Source: Blattamonas nauphoetae (taxonomy: Eukaryota > Preaxostyla > Oxymonadida). From it: a DNA stretch of 64,000 nt. Below the pieces are notes generated by a model. That model saw nothing but the letters and a program-made list of their open reading frames with translations. It did not search any database and was not told the DNA's origin. Of the stretch, positions 32,273 through 43,917 are shown in pieces. The position numbers were made by a program, and so were the translations under genes. The first letter of the stretch is position 1. Each line of letters opens with the position of its first letter. The DNA is taken from NCBI GenBank assembly GCA_033064195.1, contig JARBJD010000043.1:248001-312000 (forward strand), written 5' to 3'.

Positions 32273-33349
32273 TCAATCTTCTGGGTCATTCGCATTCAAG
32301 CCCAGCAATTTCGAAATTGAATGACATTTATCGTCAATATCGATACCATACTTTCCGCTCTTTTGGTATTTCAGCATCTGTTCGAGTGTGTCTTCGAACC
32401 CTTCCGAAAACAGAGCTTGCATCATCCGTTTTCCTGATTGGGCAACTTCGGGACCTTCATTGTTCCATTCTTTCAGTGAATACTCGATACGAGTGAGAGT
32501 ATCACAATGACAACCATTGTCTTCGATGAATGAGTGACATCCTGAGAATCCCATCACTATCGGGGATGCGAGAACATATTCCAATGTTGGACGATGAAAT
32601 GGGCAGAATCGAATGTGTGTGCGCAATAGAACCATGAATGTAATAAACAACCATCCATGGAGTAGGAAGCGATTCGAGATCAGAAATGTGACAAATTGAG
32701 ACGATGGGAGCACGACCTTCTGAAAGATCATTTCACGATGGGTGTATTTTTCTACAGCATCAGTGATGTCAAGTTTACTGAGAGAGAATGGATCTGCGAG
32801 GTATAGGCATTGTGTGATGGTCCAGATGAGATTGTCGAGAATCGCTTTATCTCTTGTGATTTGTAGTGTGTGAGGTTGAACAGTCCTTAATATAGTGGTG
32901 ACGAGATCTGACATAACGAGATGATTTCGAAGTGCATGTGATGATTTCAGTGTTTTGTCGATGAATGACAACACTGCTGTGACCACAGCCAAGTGGGGAG
33001 ATGACAACAGAATGGAAATGCTCTCAATAAAGCTAGCAGGTGATCCGGTTAAAGAGGGAACGAGGTCAGTCACGAGTTTCGTCGCATAATCGTGGTCGCT
33101 GAACCCCGGTTCGAGGTTCTTCAAAAATCGGGCAGCTTTGTACTGAAGGCCATCATCAAAAGGATATTCCGCTTTCACAAGGGCAACAAGTGAACAATAA
33201 ACGGCTGATTTATCCTCAAACAACAATTGTGCGTTGGGATCGAAAGACAGAAAAGAGCGAGGTAAAACGGTCACAGTTGAATGTGAGTCAGGTGACTGAG
33301 TGAAACAGGAGTCGTTGGTAGTGTTCGAAGTTTCTGTATCGTTTTCCAT
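32273..33349 (-). CDS. Family 1 ARM-like protein, copy d
   Basis: 358 residues, ATG at 33,347-33,349 (MENDTETSN) to TGA. It has FLSFDPNAQLLFEDKSAVYC, SLVALVKAEYPFDD, KLVTDLVPSLTG, HREMIFQKVVLPSSQFVTFL, HRPTLEYVLASPIVMGFSGC and SGKRMMQALFSEGFEDTLEQ, ending NANDPED. The head is closest to that of the truncated copy at 5,850 (TVTVLP), so the two probably share a recent ancestor. Its 5' flank carries only about 230 bp before the divergent pseudokinase gene, which suggests a shared promoter region. Confidence 0.8.
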   Translation of the reverse strand: MENDTETSNTTNDSCFTQSPDSHSTVTVLPRSFLSFDPNAQLLFEDKSAVYCSLVALVKAEYPFDDGLQYKAARFLKNLEPGFSDHDYATKLVTDLVPSLTGSPASFIESISILLSSPHLAVVTAVLSFIDKTLKSSHALRNHLVMSDLVTTILRTVQPHTLQITRDKAILDNLIWTITQCLYLADPFSLSKLDITDAVEKYTHREMIFQKVVLPSSQFVTFLISNRFLLHGWLFITFMVLLRTHIRFCPFHRPTLEYVLASPIVMGFSGCHSFIEDNGCHCDTLTRIEYSLKEWNNEGPEVAQSGKRMMQALFSEGFEDTLEQMLKYQKSGKYGIDIDDKCHSISKLLGLNANDPED

Positions 33350-33582
33350 TTTTGTGAGAATTTGATCATCCCATTTTTCGTCTCATTAATGGGCTGATCA
33401 ACCACACACGAAACAGGATTGCTAAATCGACTATCATTCTCCTGATTTTGAGCTTTTCCGTTTCCATACTCTATCATCTCAGGTGTCTCCTCCATTGGGA
33501 GTGATCAAAGCAATGTGAGTTGATCAATTCCCATACACTATATCTCACCAGTTCAACACTCACTGTTTTCAAAGACAACTCG

Positions 33583-34584
33583 ATGGGGTGTGGTGACAGC
33601 AAAGCTGTATCTCCAGAAACAACCACCAACCAGCAACCACCAAAATCAAAAGACCCAGAACCAGACAACAACACATCACTATTTTCAGATGATGAACCGC
33701 CACCTGAACATGCCGACGATTCACAAGAAATTGAACGTATAAAGGAAGCTCTCACACAAAAGAATTTACTCGTGTCTGCGGATGACCTTCATCTGAGTGA
33801 ATTCTCGCTCTTCAAGTCATCGAATGGAAGAATCTTGGAAGGAGAACTCAACAATGAGAAAATCATCGCCAAATGTGTGGAAACTCCAAACCTGAACATG
33901 GAAGCGTTCTTATATGAAGCTGATGATATATTAAGATACAGTCATCCAAATATCATCCCATTAAAAGCTGTTTGTCTCGATCCCCCCATCCTCGTGTTCC
34001 CGTTCTACAACAACGGTAATCTCAGAACATATTTGTACGGAAAAGACATGAAGACTTTGGCATGGACTGAAAAGAAGCAGATCCTCATCCAACTTTGCCA
34101 AGCGATCCAGACCATCCACAACGATTCACCACACCATCTATTTGGCTGTGTCTCGTCTCTGCATGTTCTTCTTGACGAAGCCCACAAGCCCACATTATCT
34201 GGATTTGGTGGATCTTTCAGAATCAGACTTATGACGCCGCTGAAAGATCAAACCTCCGACCCACTGAAATTATCCTCACTGACATGGACTGCCCCTGAAT
34301 TGATTGGAAACGAGTCCCAGCTCACCTCAAAAATGGATATTTTCAGTCTAGCCATTGTTATGTACGAAATTCTATTCCAGCAAGATCCCTACGAAGGAAT
34401 GACCCAGAAACAATTAATGGCTGCTATTCTCCGCCAAGAAATCGTCAGACCAAGCATTCCCGATGACCTCCCTGAAGGTGTGTCAGTGGAACTCATCGAA
34501 ATGATGAAGGAATGTTGGGATGAACTGCCAGAGAACCGACCCTCTATAGAAGACGTTTTAGAATTATTCGAGTCATTGCCGTAA
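33583..34584 (+). CDS. Pseudokinase with N-terminal acylation motif
   Basis: I choose ATG 33,583 because MGCGDSK fits N-myristoylation with a palmitoylatable Cys3; an in-frame upstream ATG would hide it. 333 residues: an acidic, Pro-rich linker to about residue 55, then a protein-kinase fold of tyrosine-kinase-like (TKL) type. The lysine strand is EKIIAKCVE, a possible helix-C Glu lies in EAFLYEADDI, and a hinge in LVFPFYNNGNLRTYL. The HRD region reads HHLFGCVSSLHVLLDE, with no catalytic Asp. The DFG position reads SGFGG. WTAPELIGN, MDIFSLAIVMYEIL and ENRPSIEDVLEL (subdomains VIII, IX and XI) are intact. So it is probably catalytically dead, anchored to a membrane as a scaffold or regulator. 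Stop TAA. Confidence 0.85.
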   Translation: MGCGDSKAVSPETTTNQQPPKSKDPEPDNNTSLFSDDEPPPEHADDSQEIERIKEALTQKNLLVSADDLHLSEFSLFKSSNGRILEGELNNEKIIAKCVETPNLNMEAFLYEADDILRYSHPNIIPLKAVCLDPPILVFPFYNNGNLRTYLYGKDMKTLAWTEKKQILIQLCQAIQTIHNDSPHHLFGCVSSLHVLLDEAHKPTLSGFGGSFRIRLMTPLKDQTSDPLKLSSLTWTAPELIGNESQLTSKMDIFSLAIVMYEILFQQDPYEGMTQKQLMAAILRQEIVRPSIPDDLPEGVSVELIEMMKECWDELPENRPSIEDVLELFESLP

Positions 34585-34897
34585 CGATAGTCGCTCTATT
34601 GTTCTCAGCAGGTCTTCATTTACGCGTACGATGCTCTTATTTTGTCATTTGTCGCCATCAAAACCTGTCCACCCTCCTGACCGTGGAAAACATTTAGTTC
34701 ACTTCATATCATCATCTTTTCTCAAGTGTGTCATCTCAAAGAGTGGCGGTGATGGAAAATGCCGAAGTTTCGATGATTGTCGGTGGACGGGGCGGTGAAA
34801 ACATGACAACTCTGAAATGAGAAATAAAGAATTTAACAGGTAATGCGGAGGAAAATCAAGTATATCTGGCGTTTGCTGGTCTGAAATCCATCGCAGA

Positions 34898-36235
34898 TTA
34901 AAAACTGAGCAATGGTTTCTCTTCTTCAGGAACGCCTTCACTGTCGAACATTGGATCGACATTGATGGGCGAGTTTCGATAGAGATTGGAGTTGCTTGAC
35001 TGACTTTTGCTTTCTTTATGGGCTGTTCTTCTCCTGGAATGATTGAGAGAGGATAGAACATTTTATTATGAGATGTGATAAGGCGGTGGAGATTAGCGAG
35101 AGAGAAGGACAATAAAGGACACGATGAGGTGAGGAAGGATTCAGACCTCTTCTTTCCTTTCTTCTTCTTCTTTCCTGTCGGTTTGTGGGTCTTGAGAACT
35201 TGGAAAGTGATGAGAAGTGCGACAGTCGGAATTGCTTCCCAAATCGTCTGGCAGATAACATATCCCCACATAAACGCGCGACTATAACAAGGATTAACAG
35301 AGAGTGGGAGAAAAGAGAAAATAATCAGTCGACGAGTCGACAAGACAAACCATTGACTCTTTCCTTCTTTCTCGCGATCGCCGATTGTGACGCATTTTGT
35401 GAGCTGGTTTCCCATCAGAGAAGCGATTGGATTCACTCCTATCAACCGCAACAGAGAATACAGGAATCGCGTCAAGAAGACCACAAAAATGATGCCGATC
35501 AGAACAACAAGGAGTCGAATTCGTTTGGCAAAGACGGAGAGATGAGGAGAACAGAAGGCAATGCGGGTCAGTTGGACTCCATACACTGAAATGGAGATCA
35601 CAACGACGGAATACAGGACGAGGTTGGCGTAGAGGGTGTAAGGTCGATTAGGGTTGGTGGGAGGCTGGGGAAGAGAGGATAATGGGAGAGTAACAGGATG
35701 GATGAAGGGGGAGGTGAAGAATGGGTGGATTGGTGAGATTGAGAGAAAAGGAGAATGGGTGATTATTGGGGATGGAAAAATAAAATAATTAAAGGAATAG
35801 TGTGATAAACATACATGTTTCCAGGTGATAATTGTCAATACGAGTGTGACAATGAACAGTATAATCAACAGAACGCCGAAGAGGGCGTTGATTATGTAAC
35901 TTCGAGTTTTGTGCTTTTCCGGCATGGGAAAGATGGCCGAACTGAGCCACAGTGCCAAAGACAGCCAAGCAGCGACAAGAAAGAAATGTGGAAGTTGTTC
36001 CGACATGAAAACACATGTGAATTGGTTCCATCTGAATGGAACAAAATAAAAGAGGAGTCGAATGAAGAGGAAGATTGAGAGCAGGATGCAGAACAGTTGA
36101 CGGGAATAGCGCTTTCTGTTCTTCGATTTGGCAAAGGATTCGAAAACCTCATTCACTGTCAAGAGGAGACAGATGAAGTCGAGAGCAGAAATCAGGATTA
36201 ATGGCCAAGATGTGCTTCCAAAGATGGCTTGATCA
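34898..36235 (-). CDS. Multi-pass membrane protein, TOM1/THH1-like, with dileucine tail
   Basis: Minus-strand exons encode six or seven hydrophobic helices, for example LPHFFLVAAWLSLALWLSSA, YIINALFGVLLIILFIVTLV and VVLIGIIFVVFLTRFLYSLL. The layout, with NEVFESFAKSK before the second helix, recalls THH1/TOM1/TOM3 seven-helix proteins, a GPCR-like family; that match is tentative. Introns interrupt it near 35,800, 35,650, 35,350 and 35,280. The last exon ends EEEKPLLSF and TAA (34,898-34,900), a classic acidic dileucine sorting signal for endosomal or vacuolar delivery. The start is not found: the frame is open upstream of 36,180 without ATG, so a short first exon is likely. Confidence 0.6.
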
Positions 36236-36523
36236 GAAATGAGGAGAAAAGAAGACGATACTCGGACACGAGGTTATAAAGGCCCGATCCATCCCCGTAT
36301 GAGATCCGGGGAGGGAAATAACAGATGTTAAGGGTATCGATCATTGTCACACGCCGTTTTGACAGAAATAAGACTTTTCGGCAGGGATCTTCAAGTATCC
36401 CTCGTTTTTGATGTAACTTGCTAAATTCAGGAGATGGTTAAGTCCTTTTCAAAACGGAATCCGGAGACTATTCAGTTTTATGGGCCTCAACTGTTTCATC
36501 GTAACAACCTCCTCTAAAACCGA

Positions 36524-37280
36524 ATGGCTTACAAATTCCCAAAAGACGTCTGTCATTTATTCATTTCATCATAATTTTGATTCTCTTTCATAACAAAACT
36601 GAAATCTTCCATTCTCGATCGTCAATCAGGCAAATCCTGTCGATTGCCAGGAGATATGGCGTGAAACAATCAAACGCGAGACAGATAATCTCCATGTCAA
36701 TGAAGAATACCATGTGAATCCAAACACATGTTCGCACCTTCCTTTATTCCACGTCACTTTTGTATCCTCTCTCACAGTTTATGCCATCCCGGAAAAGCCC
36801 TGCAATGTCAATCCAAAGGATGTCCTCGAAAGATCTCGTTCTTTGCATAGTATGTTCTTCTTATTCTCTTCCATATTTCTGTCCTATTCAAACACGTTCT
36901 TTTTACTTCCTCTCATCAATTCTTTATTCTTTCACTAAGACCGCGAATATCAGGAAAAGGTACAAAATCGAGGGATGGCTCCTCCAATGCCTCGTACGTC
37001 CAATGGAATGTACGGTTTATACCAGGAAGAACTTGTCTGATCGATCAAACCATCCTCTTTTCGTTCATTTACCTCAATTTCTATCGTTTTTTCTGCTTTC
37101 ATCCCTCCTTTATTGCGATATCTGTCGTCATTTTCTTCGTGTTTGCGTTCATTGTCGTCTTTCTCTGTGTTCTTCCAGATGGTTCACGATCGACGATTCA
37201 AACATGGAAAAATCTCGTCTGATGAGACGCACTACGCAGAAGAAGCAATTCTACACTCTCCAAAGAAAGCCGCATTTTAG
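36524..37280 (+). CDS. CFAP144/FAM183-like flagellar protein
   Basis: Five exons with consistent phases: 36,524-36,547; 36,630-36,729; 36,778-36,849; 36,940-37,034; 37,179-37,280. The 130-residue product is close to the 134 residues of human FAM183A. An N-terminal charged helix (CQEIWRETIKRETDNLHVNE) leads to YHVNPNTFYAIPEKP, then MPRTSNGMYGLYQEELMVHD and RRFKHGKISSDETHYAEEAI. This order of motifs (RxxIRRE helix, Y-x-NP, a QTTSQEIGW-like turn, D-x-RF and TxITxYA) is what I recall of CFAP144, a ciliary microtubule-associated protein. The 48 bp second intron is a multiple of three without a stop and could be overlooked. If correct, the organism has a motile axoneme. Confidence 0.65.
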
Positions 37281-37550
37281 ATATCGTCTTCACCGTGAAT
37301 TATCATCTCACCAAATCTTTCTTCTCTTCATTCTCGAAATATTTGAAGATTTGATTTCTCCAATCTTCTGTTGCTTTATCGTCGTTGTTTTGTACCAAAT
37401 CTTCTCGAGGTTCACATCAAAATTCCATATTCCCCGAGTAATTCCATGAACAATCAAACGACCAAAAAAATCGTTCATTCAACATTTCACAGGGAATAAT
37501 GAAGTGAGAGAAAAAATAACATTGACAGCATGACACAAGAACGAAAGCTC

Positions 37551-39239
37551 CTACGGATACCTCACCTGGATCGACGACGACAGCGTTGGTGTTCCGCCGT
37601 ACTTCTTGGCCCAAGTCTGCTCTTCCCCTTCCGTCAAAGAGTAAGCCATTGTCATATGTTCATGTTGCTCGCTTTGATCACTCGAATCCATCCAATCGGA
37701 GTTTATACTGTCGCTTTTGCCGATCCGGCCGCGAGGGTAAAGTGGAGACGATGCGGAACGGTAGACTTTGGATGATGTTTGCATGGCAAGTGAATGGTGT
37801 TGGCTGTTGGAAAGATATTGGGCAGAGATGGGGATCGTTGATGGGTCTGGCTGTGACGTGACTTGTTGGTCGGAATTTTGGGATGATGTTGTGCGGCGGA
37901 GACGGCGAATAGACTGAGCGTGAAGATGGGAAATGGTATGTGAGAATGAGGAGAGAATTGATGAAGTAATTTGAGCAGTGAAAATGTGTATCAAGGGAAT
38001 AAATGAGACCACGAGGTGGGATCATAAAAATGAGATATAATGACACAAATTCGAATTAATGGAAGAAGGAGCATACTTTTCGAGTTGCACGGAAGGAAAA
38101 AAACGTCATAACTGAGACATATGTGGAATAGTAGAGTGTCAGGACACAGCACACAACTTCGAGAACGAAGAGCGATAGAATGAAGGTTAGAAGACAGGTG
38201 CGAAGTAACCATTATCACAAAAAAGGAAAAACAATAATAAACTCAAGACAATGCTAAAATACGAATGATCAGAAGAATGGAACAAAAACACACTAGTGAC
38301 GATAATCGCGTCCTCTCCCGGTTTAGAAGAAGCGGACGCCGGATTAGGCACCAATTCGTGGAGGCCCCGGTATTTAATCGACACGCCAACCATGACACAT
38401 GCGATGACAACTTGGCCGATCGAGGCGATGAGGACAACGAAGGAGAATGACAGAGTCAGACAAATGGAATTTCGGACGCATTTGAGGCGAGACAGTAATT
38501 GGGTGATGATTGGGATGAAGTAGAGGAGGGCGTGGAGAAGTGATGTGAGAATGAATTCGACACGATGATCGTCTCGAATAAGGAAGAGTGTGGCAAATAA
38601 TCCTTCGTCTCGAGTTGGTTTGTGGAAGAAACTTGGAAAGACCATAATGAAAGATGTGGCGAAGATCGCTATGGACGCGATGAACCAGCTGCGACTGACG
38701 AGGTATCGATCTGACACGTTTTTCGTTGTTTTCAAGTTCAATAACGCAATTGCATATTGAATAGCTGATATCACCGCACTGGTGAGGTTTAATGAGACGA
38801 AAGCCAGATTGGGGATCTTCCAAGCAGGATCATTTGAGACTGATGGAGAGGTCTTATCGTTGACAGTTGTGAGAACTTTGAGAAACGGAATGCCAAAACC
38901 ATAGTTTGGAAGGAGTGCGAGCATCATTAGATTGCCAGTTATCGAGATCCGACGAGAGAGGAGGGCCTGTTTTTCGCCTCGAGAACAGCAAGTCGTTATT
39001 GAAATGCCGAAGCTAGACGTCACTCCAAAGATGAGCCAGAGGAAAACGCAAAGAACTGAATTGAGAGAAAACGCAGATGATGTCAGAATTAGGAAGATCC
39101 TTAGAATGAGTTGGATGGATGCACCACTCAAGAGGATGATCGATAGATACGTGTTTCTGGATCGTGAAGATGCTATAGATAACAATAAAAATGAATCACA
39201 AAGGAAAGCTTTGATACCTCTATAGTACGGGCGGTGCAT
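37551..39239 (-). CDS. Second multi-pass membrane protein, GPCR-like
   Basis: ATG at 39,237-39,239 (MHRPYYR), then a short intron (45 bp, in frame junction), then helices LSIILLSGASIQLILRIFLI, VLCVFLWLIFGVTSSFGISI, NLAFVSLNLTSAVISAIQYA, WFIASIAIFATSFIMVFPSF, TSLLHALLYFIPIITQLLSR and LSFSFVVLIASIGQVVIACV. That gives six to seven spans and a Ser-rich cytoplasmic tail, whose end (37,551-37,930) lies in a later exon with HSLAMQTSSKVYRSASSPLY. The architecture matches the gene at 34,898-36,235, also minus strand, with the CFAP144-like gene between. Exons between 37,930 and 38,290 are uncertain. A receptor-like role is a guess from topology only. Confidence 0.6.
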
Positions 39240-39426
39240 GCATCTTAATCCAAAATTAAGGGTCCGAATCAAGACGTGATTAATGAGCTTGTCAAGGGTT
39301 TTTAGGCATCTGGTTAAGTTTGAAGAAGATGAAGTGAACAGGGAACCACAATTCGGATTGTGGTATTCTTGGATCGTGATTACCCACAACTTTTAGTTTT
39401 CTCCACTTTTTGTTCATCCTCAACAA

Positions 39427-42400
39427 ATGACCGCAGCCACCTCTACATCTCACTCTTCAGACTCTGACTCTATTGATCGTCTGACTGTCACAGCCGCGGA
39501 ACAGAATCCATTCGGACGATTCAACGATCTTCTTGCCTCATACTCAGACCCAAACGAACCTAATCCTTTGCTATATCAACAATCTCTCGTCACTTTTCTG
39601 CAGAGTTTGATTTTTTTGACTTTTCATCGCATATCAGGATACTTGAATCACATGTCCGAAGATCAACGACAAGATCACCTTTATCGTTTTGGTGCAGCTG
39701 TATCTGAACGTTATAGTCATGTTCGCTCTTTTAATAATCATTATTTCCCATTTTCATGCTTTTTTCTTTTCCAGAACGTTCATATTGAATCGCTTGTCCC
39801 AATCGGTATGTTTCTCCCTCATTTATTGTTTCAGTGTCGTCTCATGAAGATATATTCACTCTTTTCCACTCCACGGAACTCTCTACTTCCATACTCCTCC
39901 AACTACGCTTCGATCAGACAAAACATCGTCATCTCGTCAACCTTTCCAAACTTTCTGAACTCCGTCCCCTAATTTCAATTGACACTCTCTCCAACAATCT
40001 TTCCTTCCTTTTTCACAGTTTTCTCTCCGACTCTCAACCCTATCTCGAAAACGACAACCCCAATCTTCCATCCTCTTTCTCCGCATTTATGAACATTCTA
40101 TGCAATGAATATCTAGCCTGTACCATCACTGGTTGTCGTACAGCCGCTCGTTCCTCTCTTTTGACAGATTTCCCGGCTTTAATCGAAGAAGTCTCGTTTC
40201 AACTCCGTCTGCACCAGTCGCCTTCGAACATTATTCTTGTCGTTCAAAAGCTCATCAAAATCTCACAAAATGAATCTGTTTGTATTTTTCATTCATTCAT
40301 CCAATATTTAGGATCCAGTGATGAAAATGGCTGCCTTCATCAACTCTCTCACAAGTCAGATAATTTCTGCAACAAATGATGATGAAAGTCATTCCATGAC
40401 TCTTCTGTCTCAATGTCTCCAACATACCGCCACATTTCTGAATTGTGTGCCATCTTTATCATTCATCACTCAATCATTTCATCATCTTCTTAGCCAATCC
40501 TCATCACATCGAAACGTTTCTGGAAAAAATCGACCTTCCATCTTCTCTCTCCTACACTCCGTTCCATCACGATCGACACCTCAGTCTCATCGCCATCCTC
40601 AGCCAGACTGATTCTCCTCTCTTCACCAAACTCAGCGAACCGCTCCTCGACCCAACATTCCCTCTCCGCTCCCTCCTCACACCTCGCTCGTTCACCGACC
40701 CTGCCAGCTCCTTCTTCCACTTGGCCAGTACAAACCCTGCCTTCTTCCACCGCATCATCCTCACACACGTTGAGCACATCGTCGACGTTGTCCTTTCGAC
40801 GGTTCTATCGACAGTTCTGATCGTGTCTGACGACTCGTTCAAGCCGTCCTGCATCGAATTTGGGAGAGCGACCGAGAATTTGATATATCTGTTTGGGGTG
40901 TTGACCAAAGCGAAGGTGGATCTGAAATTGGATTCTGACAACTCCTCCTTGTTCGCGTCATCGCTTCTCACTCTCCTCGTTCTCGCCGCTGCCAGCACCA
41001 ACAAACGCTTGTCGTCAGCAGCTGTGTATGCCTTCTCAAGCCAGTTTGATCTTTCTGAGCATCACACACAGACACTCCTCTTCAACACTCCAACAACCTT
41101 CGCTGTGGGTGATCCTTTCGCTCAATGGAGTTCTCGTCTGTTTGGTGATTCTGACCACAAGACTCATCGAACGATGTCGATTTGTGCAGAAGCTGGCCGT
41201 TGTGTTTTGCTGAAATCTCGCTCGGACATCTCAACACCGCAAACGACATTTGATTTCATGAAAATGGTTGGGATTCATTTCGCTGGATGTCTTGTGAACG
41301 CACTTCACTCGACCACAGCACTCCCACACTCCTTCCCCTTCTTCTCTTCGCTGCTGTACGGATTGTCACAACACCACTCGTTGGACTGATCACACTGGCA
41401 GACATCTCACTCAGACTCGCTTTCTTCTTTCATCAACAAGAACAGCAACAACCAACCAATCTCGCCAGTAGCGTCTCTCCATTGGACAGAAACATGAGTG
41501 AAGTTGATGTGGAGAGAAGAGACGTTGTGTGTCTGCATCTCTTCCCCTTTATTCCAGTTGAATCACAAACTCTATTTCTGGCATCGTTCAACGCTTTCCA
41601 CAAGTCGATGCAACACGTCATCCATGGATCTCTGGTTGGAGTTGTGGAATGTTTGATCGAAATGGCGACAGTGACTTCCTACGACACTCCAATCGCTCTC
41701 CTCACTGCAATGAAGAAAGTGGCTGAAGTCATTTCGAACATCAATCAATCGACTAGTTCCGAGCAACCCAATCCCCAGTCTGTGTCACCATTCGAGCAAG
41801 CAATCGTCGAGAAGTTGAAAGCAGCAGAGGGCGAGGAGAGATGGAAGCTGTTGACGCAGCTGATTGTTGTTGCGAGGGACACTCCAGACATTGCGAACGA
41901 GCTGACGAGAGCAGAGAACGATGCACAAGCCCTTCTCATCTTGTCCGTTCACACAATCCGATCAAGCCCTCCCCTCAACTTCAATCTCGACACGAATCCT
42001 GAAACCTTCAACCACATTGTCCAGTTGGCTGGTCACATCAACAATCTTCCACTTGTTGCAATGTCCCTCTTCCACATTGCTGACAATGTGTTTACTTTCG
42101 TCCGAACAGTGCCTGATGAGTCGTTGTTGATCACCCAAACTCTCAAACTACAAGAACTCATCTTGAACACTCTCCGTGAGATCGCTCCTCTGCGTCGGGA
42201 AGGAGTGGAGGAGGGATGGATTGTGGGGAAGGATGATGTGACGTCGCAGATTGTCGATTCGTGCTTGACAGTGTTGTCATTCTTGATTCTTTTCGACACA
42301 TTCGACCCAACGCCGTTCGTGGACTCTCTGGTGTCGCTAGTAGTGACAGCAGATCTCCATCTTCTTCTCTTCATCCTTCTCGTTCTGCAACAGATCGAAG

Positions 42401-43596
42401 AGCGCACGCAAAACACCTCAACACCATTCTCGATCAGCAAAGCCACTGCTCCTTTCAGAGGCATTCACGAATCATCCGTGACCCAACAACCACTCCTGTC
42501 CATCGTCTCCTCCATCCTACTCTCTGTCAGTCTCTCCACACTGGCAGTTTCTGATCCTCAAATGCACTTTCATCCGTCTTCTGAAATGGGTGGTCATTCT
42601 CCTCAAGTCGCTGACCCAAGCCTTCTCTCTCAATTCCTTCCTGGAATGAATCAGAATCTGATTTCTGAAATTGCGATGGAAACAGTAAAATCTGTTTGTC
42701 TCATTTTGGAGGAAAGAAGAGCGAACACTTCTCAAGCTTTGACATCTGATGATTCTTCTGGAATCACACTCAATCACGAGTTTTGGGACACAACACCACA
42801 ACAGCTCTTTCTGGCTCTCCACAACATGATCTTCCCGAATGACCCGACATCGATCTCCGCGTCCACACTCATCCCACTCGCTCCCTTCCTCACTCGAATC
42901 CTCACAATTGTCGTGCCTTCCACAACTGACAGAGTTGAGATTCTGGTTTTGCAGGACGAACAAGAACAACTCCTGAACTCTTTCCTCTCTCTCGTTCTGT
43001 CTCTCATCAACACCGGAACTCCATCCACCCTCTCCACCCCTCCTCTCTCCCCTCTTCTCTCCGTCCTCTCCATCGCCCTTGTTCGTTTGGACACAATCCC
43101 ATATCTAAATCTTTACACCAGATTCAGCCTCATGTTCAGACGGAGAGGGAGTACATCGAATCCGAACGTAAGGCTGTTCGTGCTCGCTCTGTGTGAGGAA
43201 GGAATGGAAGACAGAAACGACCTTACTCAGAACTTGCTCTCGTTGGAGTTTCAAAACAAGTGGAAAGGAGCAAACATAAAACCCAGTGAAGATGTCTGGT
43301 TTCAACTTAAGTTGGAAGAATTGAGGGATTCGGACGACACACTCGGCTACACACTCGACGCCGATGTCTTCGATCGGTTGGATCAGATCGTGAATGATGA
43401 TTTTGATGGAGTACCACAGAATTTCGACGATGAAGAGATGGCTGATGATTTTGAAGAATTGCGTCAAGCGTTGTTGCGTCTCGGAGATGATGAAATGGAT
43501 GATCCCGAATTGGATGATTTTGATGATGAGCGACTCCATCTCCGCGATTATCCAAATGACCGTCATCAATCTGGGGGACCAGCCGGGGAACTCTGA
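39427..43596 (+). CDS. Family 3 large helical-repeat protein, copy 1 (frame break)
   Basis: Six exons: 39,427-39,604; 39,638-39,720; 39,775-39,805; 39,835-40,277; 40,312-40,444; 40,494-43,596. Introns are 33, 54, 29, 34 and 49 bp. The head reads MTAATSTSHSSDSDSIDRL and GRFNDLLASYSDPNEPNPLL. The large last exon is helical, with LIEMATVTSYDTPIALLTAM and EERWKLLTQLIVVARDTPDI, suggesting a HEAT-type solenoid, and ends in a strongly acidic tail (NFDDEEMADDFEELRQALL). Near 41,340-41,400 the frame changes relative to copy 2, which has about 25 extra bases of alignable sequence there, so copy 1 has a frame-shifting deletion. GT-AG options at that point give the wrong phase. About 1,240 residues if read through the break. 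Function unknown. Confidence 0.7.
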
Positions 43597-43917
43597 GCAT
43601 TGTTGCCTCCGCATCTCGTCACAGGGGCACATACGTCCATCGTTGATGAATTCAGTTGAAGCTCTTCATTTCATTGAATTGTGTCACTTTGAACGTCAAT
43701 TTTGACGAAACGGTGAAGAACGTTTGTACATCAAACCTGTTCTTTCAGCAGGGAGTCATTCAATCCTTGTTTCTGTGAGAGGAAATGGCAACTGTCAATT
43801 TCATGAGAAAATCAATCGAATCAACAACCATTTTGACGATGAGATGGAATGATCACTATTACCCACAACTTTAAATCTCCACCTGAAAAACCAGAAAATC
43901 TTATTCGTCATTTACAA

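Noticed and set aside
41340-41400. An intron explaining the frame change in family 3 copy 1
   Set aside because: Several GT and one AG are present, but every pairing leaves the downstream exon in the wrong phase, and copy 2 has coding sequence there.
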